Source: Microbacteriaceae bacterium PS02067
GTDB taxonomy: Bacteria > Actinomycetota > Actinomycetes > Actinomycetales > Microbacteriaceae
Direction: 5' to 3'
NCBI GenBank assembly: GCA_029960085.1
Contig: JASCPG010000008.1
Span: forward strand, 1-62,512
Length of the DNA: 62,512 nt
Under the pieces are notes generated by a model. It was given only the letters and a program-made list of their open reading frames with translations, had not been told where the DNA came from and did no database searches. Shown piece by piece: positions 8,152 to 16,693 of this stretch (positions are counted from its first letter, which is position 1; each line of letters begins with the position of its first letter). Both the position numbers and the translations under genes were made by a program.

Positions 8152-9012
8152 GTGACCGACATCCTGATCACCCCCGACGAACTCGCCGCGCTGCTCGTCG
8201 ACCGCGCTGACCGCGACGATGTCCGTGTCCTCGACGTGCGTTGGCGTCTCGATCGGCCCGACGGGCGCCCCGAGTACCTCGCCGGCCACATCCCCGGTGC
8301 CGTGTACGTCGATCTCGACAGCACGCTCGCCGCGCACGGCGCACCCACCGACGGTCGTCACCCGCTGCCGTCCCCGTCGGCGCTGCAGGCGTCCGCACGT
8401 GCGTGGGGGATCCATGACGGTGACACCGTCGTCGTGTACGACGACCTCAAATCGCTCTCTGCTGCGCGTGCCTGGTGGCTGCTGACCGACGCCGGCATCG
8501 CGGACGTGCGGATCCTCGACGGGTCGCTGCGCGGCTGGACGACGGCAGGCCATCCCCTCGAAGAAGGCACGGTCGTCCCTGCACCCGGCACGGTCACCCT
8601 GCGGTCGGGGCTGCTGCGGCAGACCGACATCGACGGCGCCGCAGCGCTCGGCGCAGCGACGGATGCCGTGCTCGTCGACGTACGTGCGGCCGAGCGCTAT
8701 CGGGGCGAGGTCGAGCCGATCGACCCCCGCGCGGGCCACATTCCCGGTGCGATCAACCTGCCGACGACCGAGAACGTGGATGCCGCGGGCCGCTTCCTCT
8801 CCCCGGCGCAGCTGCGCGCCCGCTTCGCCGCCGCCGGCCTCGACGAGCGCGGCGCGGTCGGTGTCTACTGCGGGTCGGGCGTGACCGCCTCCCACGCGGT
8901 CGTCGCACTCACCCTCGCCGGCTATGCGCCCACCCTCTACCCCGGCTCGTGGAGCCAGTGGTCGAACCACCCCGACCGACCCGTCGAGACCGACGCCGTC
9001 GCCCAGCCCTGA
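8152..9012 (+). CDS. Thiosulfate / 3-mercaptopyruvate sulfurtransferase
   Basis: Tandem two-domain rhodanese, 286 residues, that moves sulfane sulfur from a donor to a thiophilic acceptor through a persulfide on Cys. The inactive N-terminal domain spans about 1-140 (DVRWRLDRPDGRPEYLAGHIPGA); the catalytic C-terminal domain spans about 155-280 and ends in VGVYCGSGVTA, where the CGSGVTA active-site loop resembles that of mercaptopyruvate-type enzymes. The GTG at 8152 follows an AAGGACATGC leader. A flavin monooxygenase remnant of the alkanesulfonate type follows 11 bp downstream, suggesting an organosulfur context. A close paralogue lies at 16821-17660. Confidence 0.9.
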   Translation: MTDILITPDELAALLVDRADRDDVRVLDVRWRLDRPDGRPEYLAGHIPGAVYVDLDSTLAAHGAPTDGRHPLPSPSALQASARAWGIHDGDTVVVYDDLKSLSAARAWWLLTDAGIADVRILDGSLRGWTTAGHPLEEGTVVPAPGTVTLRSGLLRQTDIDGAAALGAATDAVLVDVRAAERYRGEVEPIDPRAGHIPGAINLPTTENVDAAGRFLSPAQLRARFAAAGLDERGAVGVYCGSGVTASHAVVALTLAGYAPTLYPGSWSQWSNHPDRPVETDAVAQP

Positions 9013-9023
9013 AGGAGAAAGTC

Positions 9024-9660
9024 ATGACCGTCGAATTCATCAGCGCCATCAACACCCGCCCGGGAGACGAGCTGAACCCTCAGCGCGGGGGAGCGCCGTT
9101 CGACCCTGCCTACCTGCGCCGCTATGCGCGCACGCTCGATGATGCCGGGTTCGACTACACGCTCGTGCCGTACGGCTCGACCTCCGCCGACTCGTTCGTG
9201 GTCGCCACCGCTGTGGCCGCCGCCACCGAGCGCATCAAGCCGATCGTCGCCGTGCGGCCCAACACGGTGTTCCCGACGGTCGCCGCGCAACAGCTCGCGA
9301 CACTCGACCAGGTCTCGCAGGGTCGGGCCGTCGTGCGCATCATCTCCGGCGGTTCCGACGCCGAGCAGGCCCGACAGGGCGACTTCCTCAGCAAGGATGA
9401 GCGCTACGACCGCTCGGAAGAGTGGATTCGCATCGTGCGCCGCGCGTGGACCGAGCGTGAGCCGTTCAGTCACGAGGGGCGCTACTACCGGTTCGAGGAC
9501 TTCGGCCCGGGGTTCCCGACCTTCGGCGACATCCCCATCTCCGTCGGCGGGTCGTCGGATGCGGCCTACCGTGTCGGCGGCGAGCTCGGCGACATCTTCG
9601 GGCTCTGGGGCGAGCCCCTCGCCGACACCCGCGAGCAGATCGCCCGCGTCAACGCAGAGG
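9024..9660 (+). pseudogene. LLM-class flavin monooxygenase (SsuD type), C-terminus lost
   Basis: The first 212 codons read as a luciferase-like FMNH2-dependent monooxygenase of the alkanesulfonate monooxygenase group: MTVEFISAINTRPGDELN at the start, then YTLVPYGSTSADSF, RPNTVFPTVAAQQLATLDQ, RIISGGSDAEQ and FPTFGDIPISVGGSSDAA. Family members run to about 350-380 residues. Here the match stops after ADTREQIARVNAEA at about 9660, and the same frame continues to a stop at 10016 with Arg/Ser/Pro-rich nonsense. No other frame resumes the enzyme. The break is therefore a deletion rather than a one-base error. It has a good ribosome site (AAGGAGAAA) and is presumably transcribed with the sulfurtransferase, but the product would lack about 40% of the barrel. 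Confidence 0.85.
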
Positions 9661-9661
9661 C

Positions 9662-9781
9662 CGGTACGAGCTGCGGGCGGAGAGCGCCGTGGCCACCCGC
9701 ATCCAGCAGGCCGTGGACCGGGCGCTGCCTCTTGTGCGGCCCGTTTCGGGGGGCGTCTCGTCGTACGTGTCGACGTGGTGA
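9662..9781 (+). pseudogene. Orphan 3' end of an unidentified gene
   Basis: Directly after the break in the monooxygenase, another frame reads 39 well-formed codons to a TGA at 9779-9781 (RYELRAESAVATRIQQAV ... YVSTW). It has an amphipathic-helix character and normal local codon use, unlike the out-of-frame extension of the monooxygenase. I read it as the surviving C-terminus of the next gene, joined to the monooxygenase by a deletion. I do not recognise the family. Confidence 0.45.
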
Positions 9782-9832
9782 GCGGTGTGACGAACCCACC
9801 GAGCGTGCGGCCGCTGGGGAGCGGCGTCGCGC

Positions 9833-10573
9833 TCAGATCGCCCGGATCGTCGCTGGAGGCGGCGATGATCCGGGCGCGGTCTCCCCGAGATGCGCGTCGG
9901 GCCGGTGGATCTCGCCGTGCAGGCGCTCCATCCGGGCATCCAGCAGCGCGGCGGAATCCGCGGCGTCCTTGAGCTCTGCGAGCAGCCCGTCGGGCACGAG
10001 CCCGGAGTACTTGTAGTAGATCTTGTGTTCGAGGCTCGCCCAGAAGTCCATCGCGATCGTCCGGAACTGCACCTCGACGGCGACCTCGACCTTTCCGGTC
10101 GAGAGGAACACCGGCACCTCGACGATCGCGTGCAGGCTCTTGTACCCGTTCGACTTCGGCTCGGCGATGTAGTCCTTCACCTCGCGCACCGTGATGTCGT
10201 CCTGCGCGGTGAGCAGGTGGAAGAGGCGATACGCATCCTTGGTGAAGCTCGTCGTGACGCGGATGCCGGCGATGTCGGTGATCCCGTCGCGGATCGCGTC
10301 GAAGGCCGGCTCGATCCCCTTGCGCGCGACCTTGTCGACGAGGCTGTCGGCGGTCTTCACGCGGCTCGACACGTGCTCGATCGGGTTGTAGTCGTGCATC
10401 TGCTGGAACTCGTCGCGGAGGATGCCGAGCTTCGTCTCGACCTCTCGCAGCCCGAAGCTGTAGCCGAGGAGGAACCGCTGGAACTCGTCGCGCATCGCGC
10501 GCAGCTGCTCGGGAGAGAAGGTGGCCGTCTCCCCGTCGGTGGCGACTCTCAGGGGTGACGCTGCGGCATCCAT
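9833..10573 (-). CDS. RelA/SpoT-domain GTP pyrophosphokinase (small alarmone synthetase)
   Basis: A 246-residue single-domain relative of RelA/SpoT synthetases, expected to transfer pyrophosphate from ATP to GTP/GDP to make (p)ppGpp. The synthetase core occupies about residues 40-200: HDYNPIEHVSSRVKTADS, DIAGIRVTTSFTKDAYRL (the conserved D-x-x-G-x-R), EPKSNGYKSLHAIVEVP (the Y-K-S-L-H motif), VEVQFRTIAMDFWASLEHKIYYK. No hydrolase, TGS or ACT domain is present. The start at 10573 is chosen over an ATG at 10591 because TACGGT lies 7 nt before it. An acidic, Pro-rich tail follows the catalytic domain. Confidence 0.9.
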   Translation of the reverse strand: MDAAASPLRVATDGETATFSPEQLRAMRDEFQRFLLGYSFGLREVETKLGILRDEFQQMHDYNPIEHVSSRVKTADSLVDKVARKGIEPAFDAIRDGITDIAGIRVTTSFTKDAYRLFHLLTAQDDITVREVKDYIAEPKSNGYKSLHAIVEVPVFLSTGKVEVAVEVQFRTIAMDFWASLEHKIYYKYSGLVPDGLLAELKDAADSAALLDARMERLHGEIHRPDAHLGETAPGSSPPPATIRAI

Positions 10574-10580
10574 GCCCCCG

Positions 10581-10586
10581 ACCGTA
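10581..10586 (-). promoter_or_regulatory. -10 element TACGGT of a leaderless promoter
   Basis: Minus-strand TACGGT ends 7 nt before the ATG at 10573. It would be inside the coding region if the upstream ATG at 10591 were used, which argues for the shorter protein. Confidence 0.45.
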
Positions 10587-10644
10587 GCCATGCGCGTTGT
10601 GCGTCGCCTGGGATTCGAGGATTGCAGAGGGCGTGCACACCAGG

Positions 10645-10650
10645 TACCTT
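10645..10650 (+). promoter_or_regulatory. -10 element TACCTT of a leaderless promoter
   Basis: TACCTT ends 7 nt before the ATG at 10658 of the PadR gene; no ribosome-binding site precedes that ATG. Confidence 0.45.
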
Positions 10651-10657
10651 GTGATGC

Positions 10658-11077
10658 ATGTATCCCGAAGATCGCGTGCAGACGAATCTGCGCAAGGGAG
10701 TGCTCGAGTGGTGCGCCCTGGCGGTCATGCGCGGCGGCGACGTCTACGGGCGCGATCTCGCCCGGACGCTCACGGGCCTTGGGCTCCTCGCGAGCGAGGG
10801 GTCGCTGTACCCGCTGCTGTCGCGGCTCCGGGAATCGGGATGGGTGCAGACGCGGTGGGTCGAGTCGGCGAGCGGACCTCCGCGCCGGTATTACCGGCTG
10901 ACGGATGCCGGCCGCGACGCCGTCACCGGGTTCGAGCGCACGTGGGCCGAGGTCTCGGCGTCGGTCGACGCGGCGCTCGCGCCGCCCGGAGCGGCGATAC
11001 CGGACGTGGCGGAGCCGCCCGCGCCCGAGCCGGACACCGTAGTGCCGCAGGCCCAGGAAGGACACCCCGACGCATGA
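10658..11077 (+). CDS. PadR-family transcriptional regulator
   Basis: A 139-residue winged-helix regulator of the PadR family. The DNA-binding domain covers about residues 8-90, with the recognition helix and wing region GLLASEGSLYPLLSRLRESG and GPPRRYYRLTDAG, both diagnostic for the family. The C-terminal 40 residues are Pro/Ala/Glu-rich and lack the usual long dimerisation helix of PadR subfamily 1, so this is subfamily-2-like with a disordered tail. The stop overlaps the next gene by 4 bp (ATGA). PadR genes linked to a HAAS-domain membrane protein are a common actinobacterial pair, in which the membrane protein probably modulates the regulator; that role is inference. Confidence 0.88.
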   Translation: MYPEDRVQTNLRKGVLEWCALAVMRGGDVYGRDLARTLTGLGLLASEGSLYPLLSRLRESGWVQTRWVESASGPPRRYYRLTDAGRDAVTGFERTWAEVSASVDAALAPPGAAIPDVAEPPAPEPDTVVPQAQEGHPDA

Positions 11078-13065
11078 ATGAGCAATTCTCGGTCCTGCGC
11101 GACCCGCGGGCGAAGGCCTATCTTGCGGAGGTGCATGTCGCCGTTGCGCGGCGCGACGCGTCCGTCGCCGACGGCATCATGCGGGAGATCGCGGATCACC
11201 TCCGCGAGGCCGCGGCCGAGCCCGACTTCGACCTCGAACGCACTCTCGCCGACCTCGGCGACCCGGCACTCATCGCCGCCGGGGTGGAACCGGCCGCGAC
11301 CCCCGAGGCCGTGCCGTCGCGCGGCTTCGCCGACTCGGTCGCCGGGGTCGTCCTCGCCGTCCTCGCGCTCACCGTCGGGGTCTGGTGGATGCTGTTGGTG
11401 GGCTGGGTCGTCGGCATCGGGCTGCTGTGGAGTTCGCACCGGTGGACCCGCACGGACAAGGTCGTCGGCACCGCGGCGTGGCCGTTCGCGGTCGCGGCGG
11501 GTACGTCTGCGACGGCGTTCGCGGGCGTCGTCTCCTGGGACGTCCTGTTCGCCGCGGGGATGGTCATCCCGCTCGCTGCCGCGGTCTGGCTGCTCGTGCG
11601 CGGGCTTCGTGGGGTTCGCCCGGCACCGCCGGCGCGACTGCCCGTCATCGCCCGCGCGGGTCGCGGCGCCTGGCTCGAACGTCCGCTCGCCCTCGGCGTC
11701 ACGATCGGTGCCGCGGTCGCGGCCGGCGGCGGCGTCGTCGTCGTTGCGCTCGCCGGCGGGAGCAGTCCCGAGCCGCTTCTCGCCCTGCTCGCGTCCGCGG
11801 GCCTCGCGGCGATCGTCTCGGCTGCGGTGCTGTGGGCCTCGCGGTCGTGGGAGGTGCTCGACAAGACGGTCGGAACGGTGCTGCTCGTCGCCGCGACCGG
11901 TGCCGTCGTGCTCGCCTGGGTCGGCGCGGTGAACGCCGGTACGACCGGGACACTGTGCACGCCGCAGGACTGCAGGCCCGTCGTCACCCTCCGGCCCGAA
12001 CACCTGCTCCCCGCCGTGACGCAGCTCGTCGTGCCGCTCCTGCTCGCCTATGTCGTGATGCTCGCCGTCCGCTTCCGCGGCGCAGACGATCTGGGCCCCT
12101 GGCGCATCCGCCGCAGTGGGGCGAGCGTGATCGTCGCGGCGCTCACGGTGGGGGGAGCGGGATTCGTGTTCCTCGTCCTCGCTCGGCCCGCTGCCGGTGC
12201 TCTGCTCGTCGCTGCCGTCGCGCTCCTGGCCGTCTGGGGTGCCGCGATCGCATGCCTGTGGCACTCGGCGGGGTGGACGAACACCGACCGCGGCGTCGCG
12301 ACGCTTGTACTGCCGCTTCTCAGCGCGATCCCGCTCATCCTGCCGCGGCGCTACGCCGCGCAGGCGGACAGCGCCGTGAACCCGCTCCTGCCGACGGCTG
12401 CGGAGGACCCTGCGCTCGTGCTCGTGTGGTCCGTCTTCGGCCTCGCCTCGGTGGTCCTCGCGATCTGGTTGCTCGTCCGTTTCGTGCCGGACGAGCCTCG
12501 TCGCGGATCCTTCGGGGCCGGCGACGCAGCCCCCACCGGGGACGTCGACCGGCAGGCAACCCACCCCGGCACGGCGGCCCACTCCCGCCGCAACGCCCGC
12601 GCCGCGGGGATCATCGGGTTCGCGGTCGTCGTCGCCTACGCCGTCGTCGCGGCACTCCAGATCCTCGTGTGGAACCCTCTCGCCGCCGTCCCCGGCGCTA
12701 CGCTCGCGGAGATCAACGCGCACCTGGACGCGTCAGGGGAACACATCGGCGTGCCGGGGGTTCTCGGCGTCCTCGCCATCGGGCCCCTGCTCGCTCTGGC
12801 GCCGCTCATCCTGTCGTGGCGTACCGGCACGGGCGCGCTCGCCGTCATCGCCGGCGTGCTCGCGGTCGTCGCGGGCGGCGCGCCGGGGTACTTCGCAGCG
12901 TCCCTCTCACCCGGGATGTCGCTCGCCGACGGGTACGGCATCAGCGGTGGCGACTACGCGCCCTGGGGCCGGGTGCTGATGCTCGTGAGTGCGGCGGCCT
13001 TCGTCGGAGCGGTGGTGTGCGGCGCGGTGCTGCTGCGCCGCGGGCGGGGGACAATGGAGGGGTGA
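11074..13065 (+). CDS. HAAS-domain polytopic membrane protein
   Basis: A 663-residue protein. The first 75 residues form a soluble helical domain (YLAEVHVAVARRDASVADGI, EIADHLREAAAEPDFDLERTLADLGDPALIAAG) of the HAAS/DUF1700 type found beside PadR regulators. The remainder holds about 14 hydrophobic segments in pairs, with a cytoplasmic or extracytoplasmic linker at about 470-510 rich in Arg, Asp and Thr. The ATG at 11074 overlaps the PadR stop, and its own stop overlaps the next gene (GTGA), so three genes are translationally coupled. Function is unknown; the operon suggests an envelope-sensing or permease role. Confidence 0.8.
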   Translation: MNEQFSVLRDPRAKAYLAEVHVAVARRDASVADGIMREIADHLREAAAEPDFDLERTLADLGDPALIAAGVEPAATPEAVPSRGFADSVAGVVLAVLALTVGVWWMLLVGWVVGIGLLWSSHRWTRTDKVVGTAAWPFAVAAGTSATAFAGVVSWDVLFAAGMVIPLAAAVWLLVRGLRGVRPAPPARLPVIARAGRGAWLERPLALGVTIGAAVAAGGGVVVVALAGGSSPEPLLALLASAGLAAIVSAAVLWASRSWEVLDKTVGTVLLVAATGAVVLAWVGAVNAGTTGTLCTPQDCRPVVTLRPEHLLPAVTQLVVPLLLAYVVMLAVRFRGADDLGPWRIRRSGASVIVAALTVGGAGFVFLVLARPAAGALLVAAVALLAVWGAAIACLWHSAGWTNTDRGVATLVLPLLSAIPLILPRRYAAQADSAVNPLLPTAAEDPALVLVWSVFGLASVVLAIWLLVRFVPDEPRRGSFGAGDAAPTGDVDRQATHPGTAAHSRRNARAAGIIGFAVVVAYAVVAALQILVWNPLAAVPGATLAEINAHLDASGEHIGVPGVLGVLAIGPLLALAPLILSWRTGTGALAVIAGVLAVVAGGAPGYFAASLSPGMSLADGYGISGGDYAPWGRVLMLVSAAAFVGAVVCGAVLLRRGRGTMEG

Positions 13066-14189
13066 CGCCCGCTCCGGATTCCCTTCGCGAGAGCGCCCCC
13101 GGTCCGGCTCGCGCACTCCTTTCGGAGCGGGTGCGGGCCGAGGCCGCCCATGTCGCGCGGAGCCTCACGACGTTCGGTCCTGCACGCGGCCGCCGCTGGC
13201 CGCTCGCGGTGCAGGCAGGGCTCGCGATGGCGGTTCCGATCGTCGCGCTCGCCCTCACGGGGCACGATCGGCTCGCCCTCCTCGCCGCGAGTGGTGCGTT
13301 CACGGTCATCTACGGCGGGTGGCTCCGCCCGCGCGAGCGGGCACGGTTCGCGCCGCTCATCGCACTGGCGCTCGTCTCGTGCGCCGCGGCGGGAACCCTC
13401 GCCGCCGCCGGGGGAACGCCGGTCGTGCTCGCGGGTGTGCTCGTGCTCACGATCGTCAGCGCGGCCGTGGCCGGGTGGGTCTCGCTCGGACCGCCGGGGC
13501 CCATCTTCTTCGTGCTCGTGTTCGGGTTGTCTGCACAGGTGACGGGGCTCCACGGAGGGGTGCGCGCCGTGCAGCCCGGCGAATACCTGCTCGTCGTCGC
13601 GGGGGCATCCGCCTTCGCGTGCCTCATCGTCGCGGCGCCGCTGCTGCTCCCGCGCTACCGTCGCGAGCCCAGACGATCGCTGCGTGAGGCCTTCCCGCGT
13701 CGCTGGGGAGCGGCGGCCCGCACCCTGACGATCCGCGCGACGATCATCGCCGTCGTGGGCGCCGCGGCCGCGACCGTCGTCGACCCGACTCGCTCCTACT
13801 GGATCGTGTGCGCCGGGCTCGCGGTCGCGGTGGCGGGCACTCCGGTCGGGCGACGGGATGCCGCGACGCGGGGCATCCACCGCATCGTCGGCACGGCCCT
13901 CGGCGCTGCGGTCTACCTGCTGCTCGCGGGGGCACCGCTGCCGATCTGGATGCTCGGGATCGTGCTCGGAACCCTGCAGTTCCTCATCGAGATGGTCGTC
14001 GTGCGCCACTACGCGCTCGCCCTCGTGTTCATCACGCCGCTCGTGCTGCTGCTGATCGGTGCGGCCACGGGTGCGACCGTGGGCAGCGGCGCGATGCCGC
14101 TCGCCACGGAGCGTGTGATCGACACCCTGATCGGCGCCGTCACGGGCACCCTCGCGGCCCTCGCCGTCCCGCTGCGCGCCGAGCGCTGA
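13062..14189 (+). CDS. FUSC-like aromatic-acid exporter family membrane protein
   Basis: A 375-residue membrane protein with ten or so predicted spans in two similar halves: about residues 48-200 and 225-370. Each half begins with a conserved-looking hydrophobic block (GLAMAVPIVALALTG; RATIIAVVGAAAATVV) and the second contains SYWIVCAGLAVAVAGTPVGRRDAATRGIHRIVGTALGA, which resembles the FUSC/ArAE signature in which a helix is followed by a basic R-x-x-x-R-x-x-G-T loop. These proteins export aromatic acids or similar hydrophobic anions using the proton gradient. The GTG at 13062 overlaps the upstream stop. Assignment to the FUSC superfamily is good; substrate is unknown. Confidence 0.8.
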   Translation: MTPAPDSLRESAPGPARALLSERVRAEAAHVARSLTTFGPARGRRWPLAVQAGLAMAVPIVALALTGHDRLALLAASGAFTVIYGGWLRPRERARFAPLIALALVSCAAAGTLAAAGGTPVVLAGVLVLTIVSAAVAGWVSLGPPGPIFFVLVFGLSAQVTGLHGGVRAVQPGEYLLVVAGASAFACLIVAAPLLLPRYRREPRRSLREAFPRRWGAAARTLTIRATIIAVVGAAAATVVDPTRSYWIVCAGLAVAVAGTPVGRRDAATRGIHRIVGTALGAAVYLLLAGAPLPIWMLGIVLGTLQFLIEMVVVRHYALALVFITPLVLLLIGAATGATVGSGAMPLATERVIDTLIGAVTGTLAALAVPLRAER

Positions 14190-14230
14190 GGCGCCCGACA
14201 CGCCGTCCGGGCACGCCCGCTACCCATTGG

Positions 14231-14272
14231 CATACTCAGTATGCATATACTGGGAAATCAGATACCCGGTAT
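14231..14272. promoter_or_regulatory. Palindromic operator pair upstream of PadR gene 14297
   Basis: Two palindromes lie in front of the PadR gene: CATACTCAGTATG (14231-14243, perfect apart from the centre base) and ATACCCGGTAT (14262-14272, perfect apart from the centre). The sequence between also carries half sites (AGTATGCATATACT). A site with the same arms, CATACT-gaa-AGTATG, covers the start of the MFS gene at 16691-16705. This fits autoregulation by the PadR protein and control of the exporter. Confidence 0.6.
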
Positions 14273-14296
14273 GGTCCGGGTGGGCGGGAGAAGCGG

Positions 14297-14917
14297 ATGT
14301 CCGTGCGACAGAGCCTGTTGGCGATCCTCGATCAGGGGCCGTGCTACGGCTACCAGCTGCGGACGGAGTTCGACCGCCGCACCGGTTCGACCTGGCCGCT
14401 CAACGTCGGACAGATCTACAACACGCTCGACCGCCTGGAGCGCGACGGCCTGGTCGAGAAGGGCGAGACCGACGACCAGGGTCACGTGTACTGGCAGATC
14501 ACGGAGGCCGGATCGGCGGAGGTGCGCGACTGGCTGTCGTCTCCAGTCGAGCGCACCGGAGGCACGCGCGACGAGCTCGCGATCAAGCTGGCCGTCGCCG
14601 CAACCCTGCCCGGCGTGGATGTCACCGAGGTCATCCAGACGCAGCGCACCGCCTCGCTCGCGCAGCTGCAGGAGCTCAACCGCGCGAAGTACGCGGGTGC
14701 CGATCCGGACGGCCCGCAGGAGCTCGCGTGGTCGCTCGTCGTCGACTCGATGATCTTCGCGGCTGAAGCCGAGGTGCGCTGGCTCGACCACACCGAGCAG
14801 CGCCTCGCCCTGCATCCGCAGCACGCGATGGCGCTCTCGCTCTCCGACGAGAAGCCCAAGCGGGGTCGGCCGGCCAAGGCATCCGTCGCCGAGGCCGCGG
14901 AGGGAACCCGCGCATGA
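14297..14917 (+). CDS. PadR-family transcriptional regulator, subfamily 1
   Basis: A 206-residue PadR regulator with both parts of the family: the winged helix at about 1-85 (LLAILDQGPCYGYQLRTEFDRR, NVGQIYNTLDRLERDGLVEK, DQGHVYWQITEAG) and a C-terminal helical dimerisation domain at about 95-180 (Vir_C/PadR_C type, LQELNRAKYAGADP, WSLVVDSMIFAAEAEVRWLD). It begins with ATG at 14297 after GCGGGAGAAGCGG. A basic tail (KPKRGRPAKA) follows. In the usual operon such regulators are followed by an ABC ATPase and an FtsX-like permease; here only a 37-codon remnant of those remains, overlapping by ATGA. Confidence 0.9.
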   Translation: MSVRQSLLAILDQGPCYGYQLRTEFDRRTGSTWPLNVGQIYNTLDRLERDGLVEKGETDDQGHVYWQITEAGSAEVRDWLSSPVERTGGTRDELAIKLAVAATLPGVDVTEVIQTQRTASLAQLQELNRAKYAGADPDGPQELAWSLVVDSMIFAAEAEVRWLDHTEQRLALHPQHAMALSLSDEKPKRGRPAKASVAEAAEGTRA

Positions 14918-15027
14918 GTGCCGTGCTGCAGCTCGTGGACATCACTCAGCAGTACGGCGAGGGCGAGACCTCCTGGCTCGTGCCTCCTCGGCGGCCCGAC
15001 CTCACGCGGCGGACCGCCATCGCGTGA
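14914..15027 (+). pseudogene. Fused remnant of an ABC exporter operon (ATPase N-terminus / FtsX-like C-terminus)
   Basis: The reading frame begins at an ATG overlapping the PadR stop and encodes only 37 residues. Residues 1-19 (MSAVLQLVDITQQYGEGET) are the normal N-terminus of a LolD/MacB-type ABC ATPase up to just before the Walker A. Residues 21-37 (WLVPPRRPDLTRRTAIA) look like the end of an FtsX-type permease, which typically closes with a LxPARRAAR...AIA sequence. The Walker A, signature, Walker B and all permease spans are gone. The simplest reading is a single large in-frame deletion that removed the middle of two adjacent genes and left the regulator without its exporter. Confidence 0.7.
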
Positions 15028-15049
15028 ACAGCCTGCGGCGCCGCCCGGG

Positions 15050-16693
15050 TCAGTCCCGCTCGAGACGGCGCAGCCGCACGGCCCCGACGAGCCCGAGCAC
15101 GAGGAACCCGACCGCGACGAGCAGCGACCAGCGCGTGGCATCCGCGAAGCCGGCCGAGAGCGCCTGCACGGCGGCATCCGTCTGCGGCCCGAGCATGCTT
15201 GCCGAGCCCTGGGCGCGCAGCTGACTGATGAGGGTGCCCGCCGAGGCGCGCGTCGCGTCGGCGAGCTGGGTCGCGGCGGCGTCGGTGATGTGCGCGCCGT
15301 CGAGAGCGGCCGGAAGGGTCTGCGCGAGGGACACCGACAGTGCGGCACCGGCGAACGCCGTGCCGAGGGCTGTGCCGATCTGCCGCACGGTCGATTGGGT
15401 GGCCGACCCCTGGCCGCTCACTCCGACCGGCACATCGCGCAGGACCGTCCCCGTGAGCTGGGCGGAGGCGAGCCCGAGCCCGAGGCCGTACACGACGAGC
15501 GGCAGCGCGATCAGCCAGCCGGGGGTGGAAGACGTCACGGTGAGTGCGAGCACGACGACGCCGGCGACCTCGAGTGCGAGGCCGATCAGCACCGTGCCGG
15601 GTGAGCCGAAGCGCGCCGAGAGGTGCCGGGCCGCGGCGCCCGAGGCGAACGCCCCGATCGCCATCGCGGCGAGGACGAGGCCCGTCTGCATGATCGACAG
15701 GCCGAGGGATGCCGTGAGGTACAGCGGCAGCACGAAAATGAGGGCGAACTCTCCCACCGCGACGGTCCCCGCCGTGACGTTCCCCCACGAGAAGGTGCGC
15801 AGGCGGAACAGCGTGAGATCGAGCAGCGCGTCGCGTTGGACCCGCTCGCGGTGCCGCTCCCACACGACGAACAGCGTCAGGGCGACGGCGGCGACCGCGA
15901 GACAGACGGGGACGATGGAGATCGCGGCGGTCTTCGGCCATACCCACCCGCCGATCGAGAGGTCGGCCTTCGGCGTCCACCAGCCGAGGTCGGGGCCCTC
16001 GATGACGGCGAACACGAGCGAGCCGAACCCGATCGCCGAGAGCAGTGCGCCGTCCACGTCGGCGCCGCGGCGGAACCCCGACCCCCGCGTCTCGGGCACG
16101 GCCCACACCGCGAGGGCGAAGATCGCGAGCCCGAGCGGCAGATTCACGAGGAACACCCACTGCCACGAGGCGTACTGCGTCAGTGCGCCGCCGACGAGCG
16201 GGCCGATCGCGGCGGCGCCGGAGATGACGGCGCCCCACACGCCGAAGGCGGCGGCGCGGTAGCGGCCTCGGAACGTCGCGTTCACGGTCGACAGCGTGGA
16301 CGGCATGATCATGGCCGCGCCGACCGCCTGCACCGCGCGGGCGCCGATGAGGACCCCGGCGCTGCCGGACGTCGCCGCCCAGACGCTGCCGACGACGAAC
16401 ACGGCGATGCCGATGAGGAAGAGGCGCTTCCGACCGAACCGGTCGGCGAGCTTGCCGGTCGACAGCAGCAGCGCCGCCAGCAGGACGGCGTAGAGGCTCG
16501 AGACCCACTGCGCATCCGTGAGGTCGAGCTTCAGGTCGCGGATGATGTCGGGCAGGGCGACCCCGACGATCGTCCCGTCGAGGACGATCATCCCGAGCCC
16601 CGCCGCGAGCACGGCGAGGGCGATCCAGGCCTTGCGCGGGGGAGCGGTCGGCTCGTCCGTCGATGCCGATGCGCGTGGCGAAGCTTCAGTCAT
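15050..16693 (-). CDS. MFS multidrug exporter, DHA2 (14-TM) family
   Basis: A 547-residue proton-coupled exporter of the EmrB/QacA type. It has 14 predicted spans; motif A between spans 2 and 3 reads GKLADRFGRKRLFLIG (about residues 79-94), motif C-like glycines occur in span 5 (GVWGAVISGAAAIGPLVGGALT), and the DHA2-typical start VLDGTIVGVALPDI is at about 38-51. The C-terminus is an extended extracytoplasmic helix-loop (about 450-510) before the last span and a basic end. The ATG at 16693 is embedded in a palindrome that matches the PadR operator at 14231-14243, so drug-responsive PadR control is likely. Confidence 0.92.
   Translation of the reverse strand: MTEASPRASASTDEPTAPPRKAWIALAVLAAGLGMIVLDGTIVGVALPDIIRDLKLDLTDAQWVSSLYAVLLAALLLSTGKLADRFGRKRLFLIGIAVFVVGSVWAATSGSAGVLIGARAVQAVGAAMIMPSTLSTVNATFRGRYRAAAFGVWGAVISGAAAIGPLVGGALTQYASWQWVFLVNLPLGLAIFALAVWAVPETRGSGFRRGADVDGALLSAIGFGSLVFAVIEGPDLGWWTPKADLSIGGWVWPKTAAISIVPVCLAVAAVALTLFVVWERHRERVQRDALLDLTLFRLRTFSWGNVTAGTVAVGEFALIFVLPLYLTASLGLSIMQTGLVLAAMAIGAFASGAAARHLSARFGSPGTVLIGLALEVAGVVVLALTVTSSTPGWLIALPLVVYGLGLGLASAQLTGTVLRDVPVGVSGQGSATQSTVRQIGTALGTAFAGAALSVSLAQTLPAALDGAHITDAAATQLADATRASAGTLISQLRAQGSASMLGPQTDAAVQALSAGFADATRWSLLVAVGFLVLGLVGAVRLRRLERD

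Noticed and set aside
10891..12723. A 610-codon minus-strand open frame
   Set aside because: Antisense to the HAAS membrane protein gene, Asp/Arg/Gly-rich, no motif and no ribosome site.
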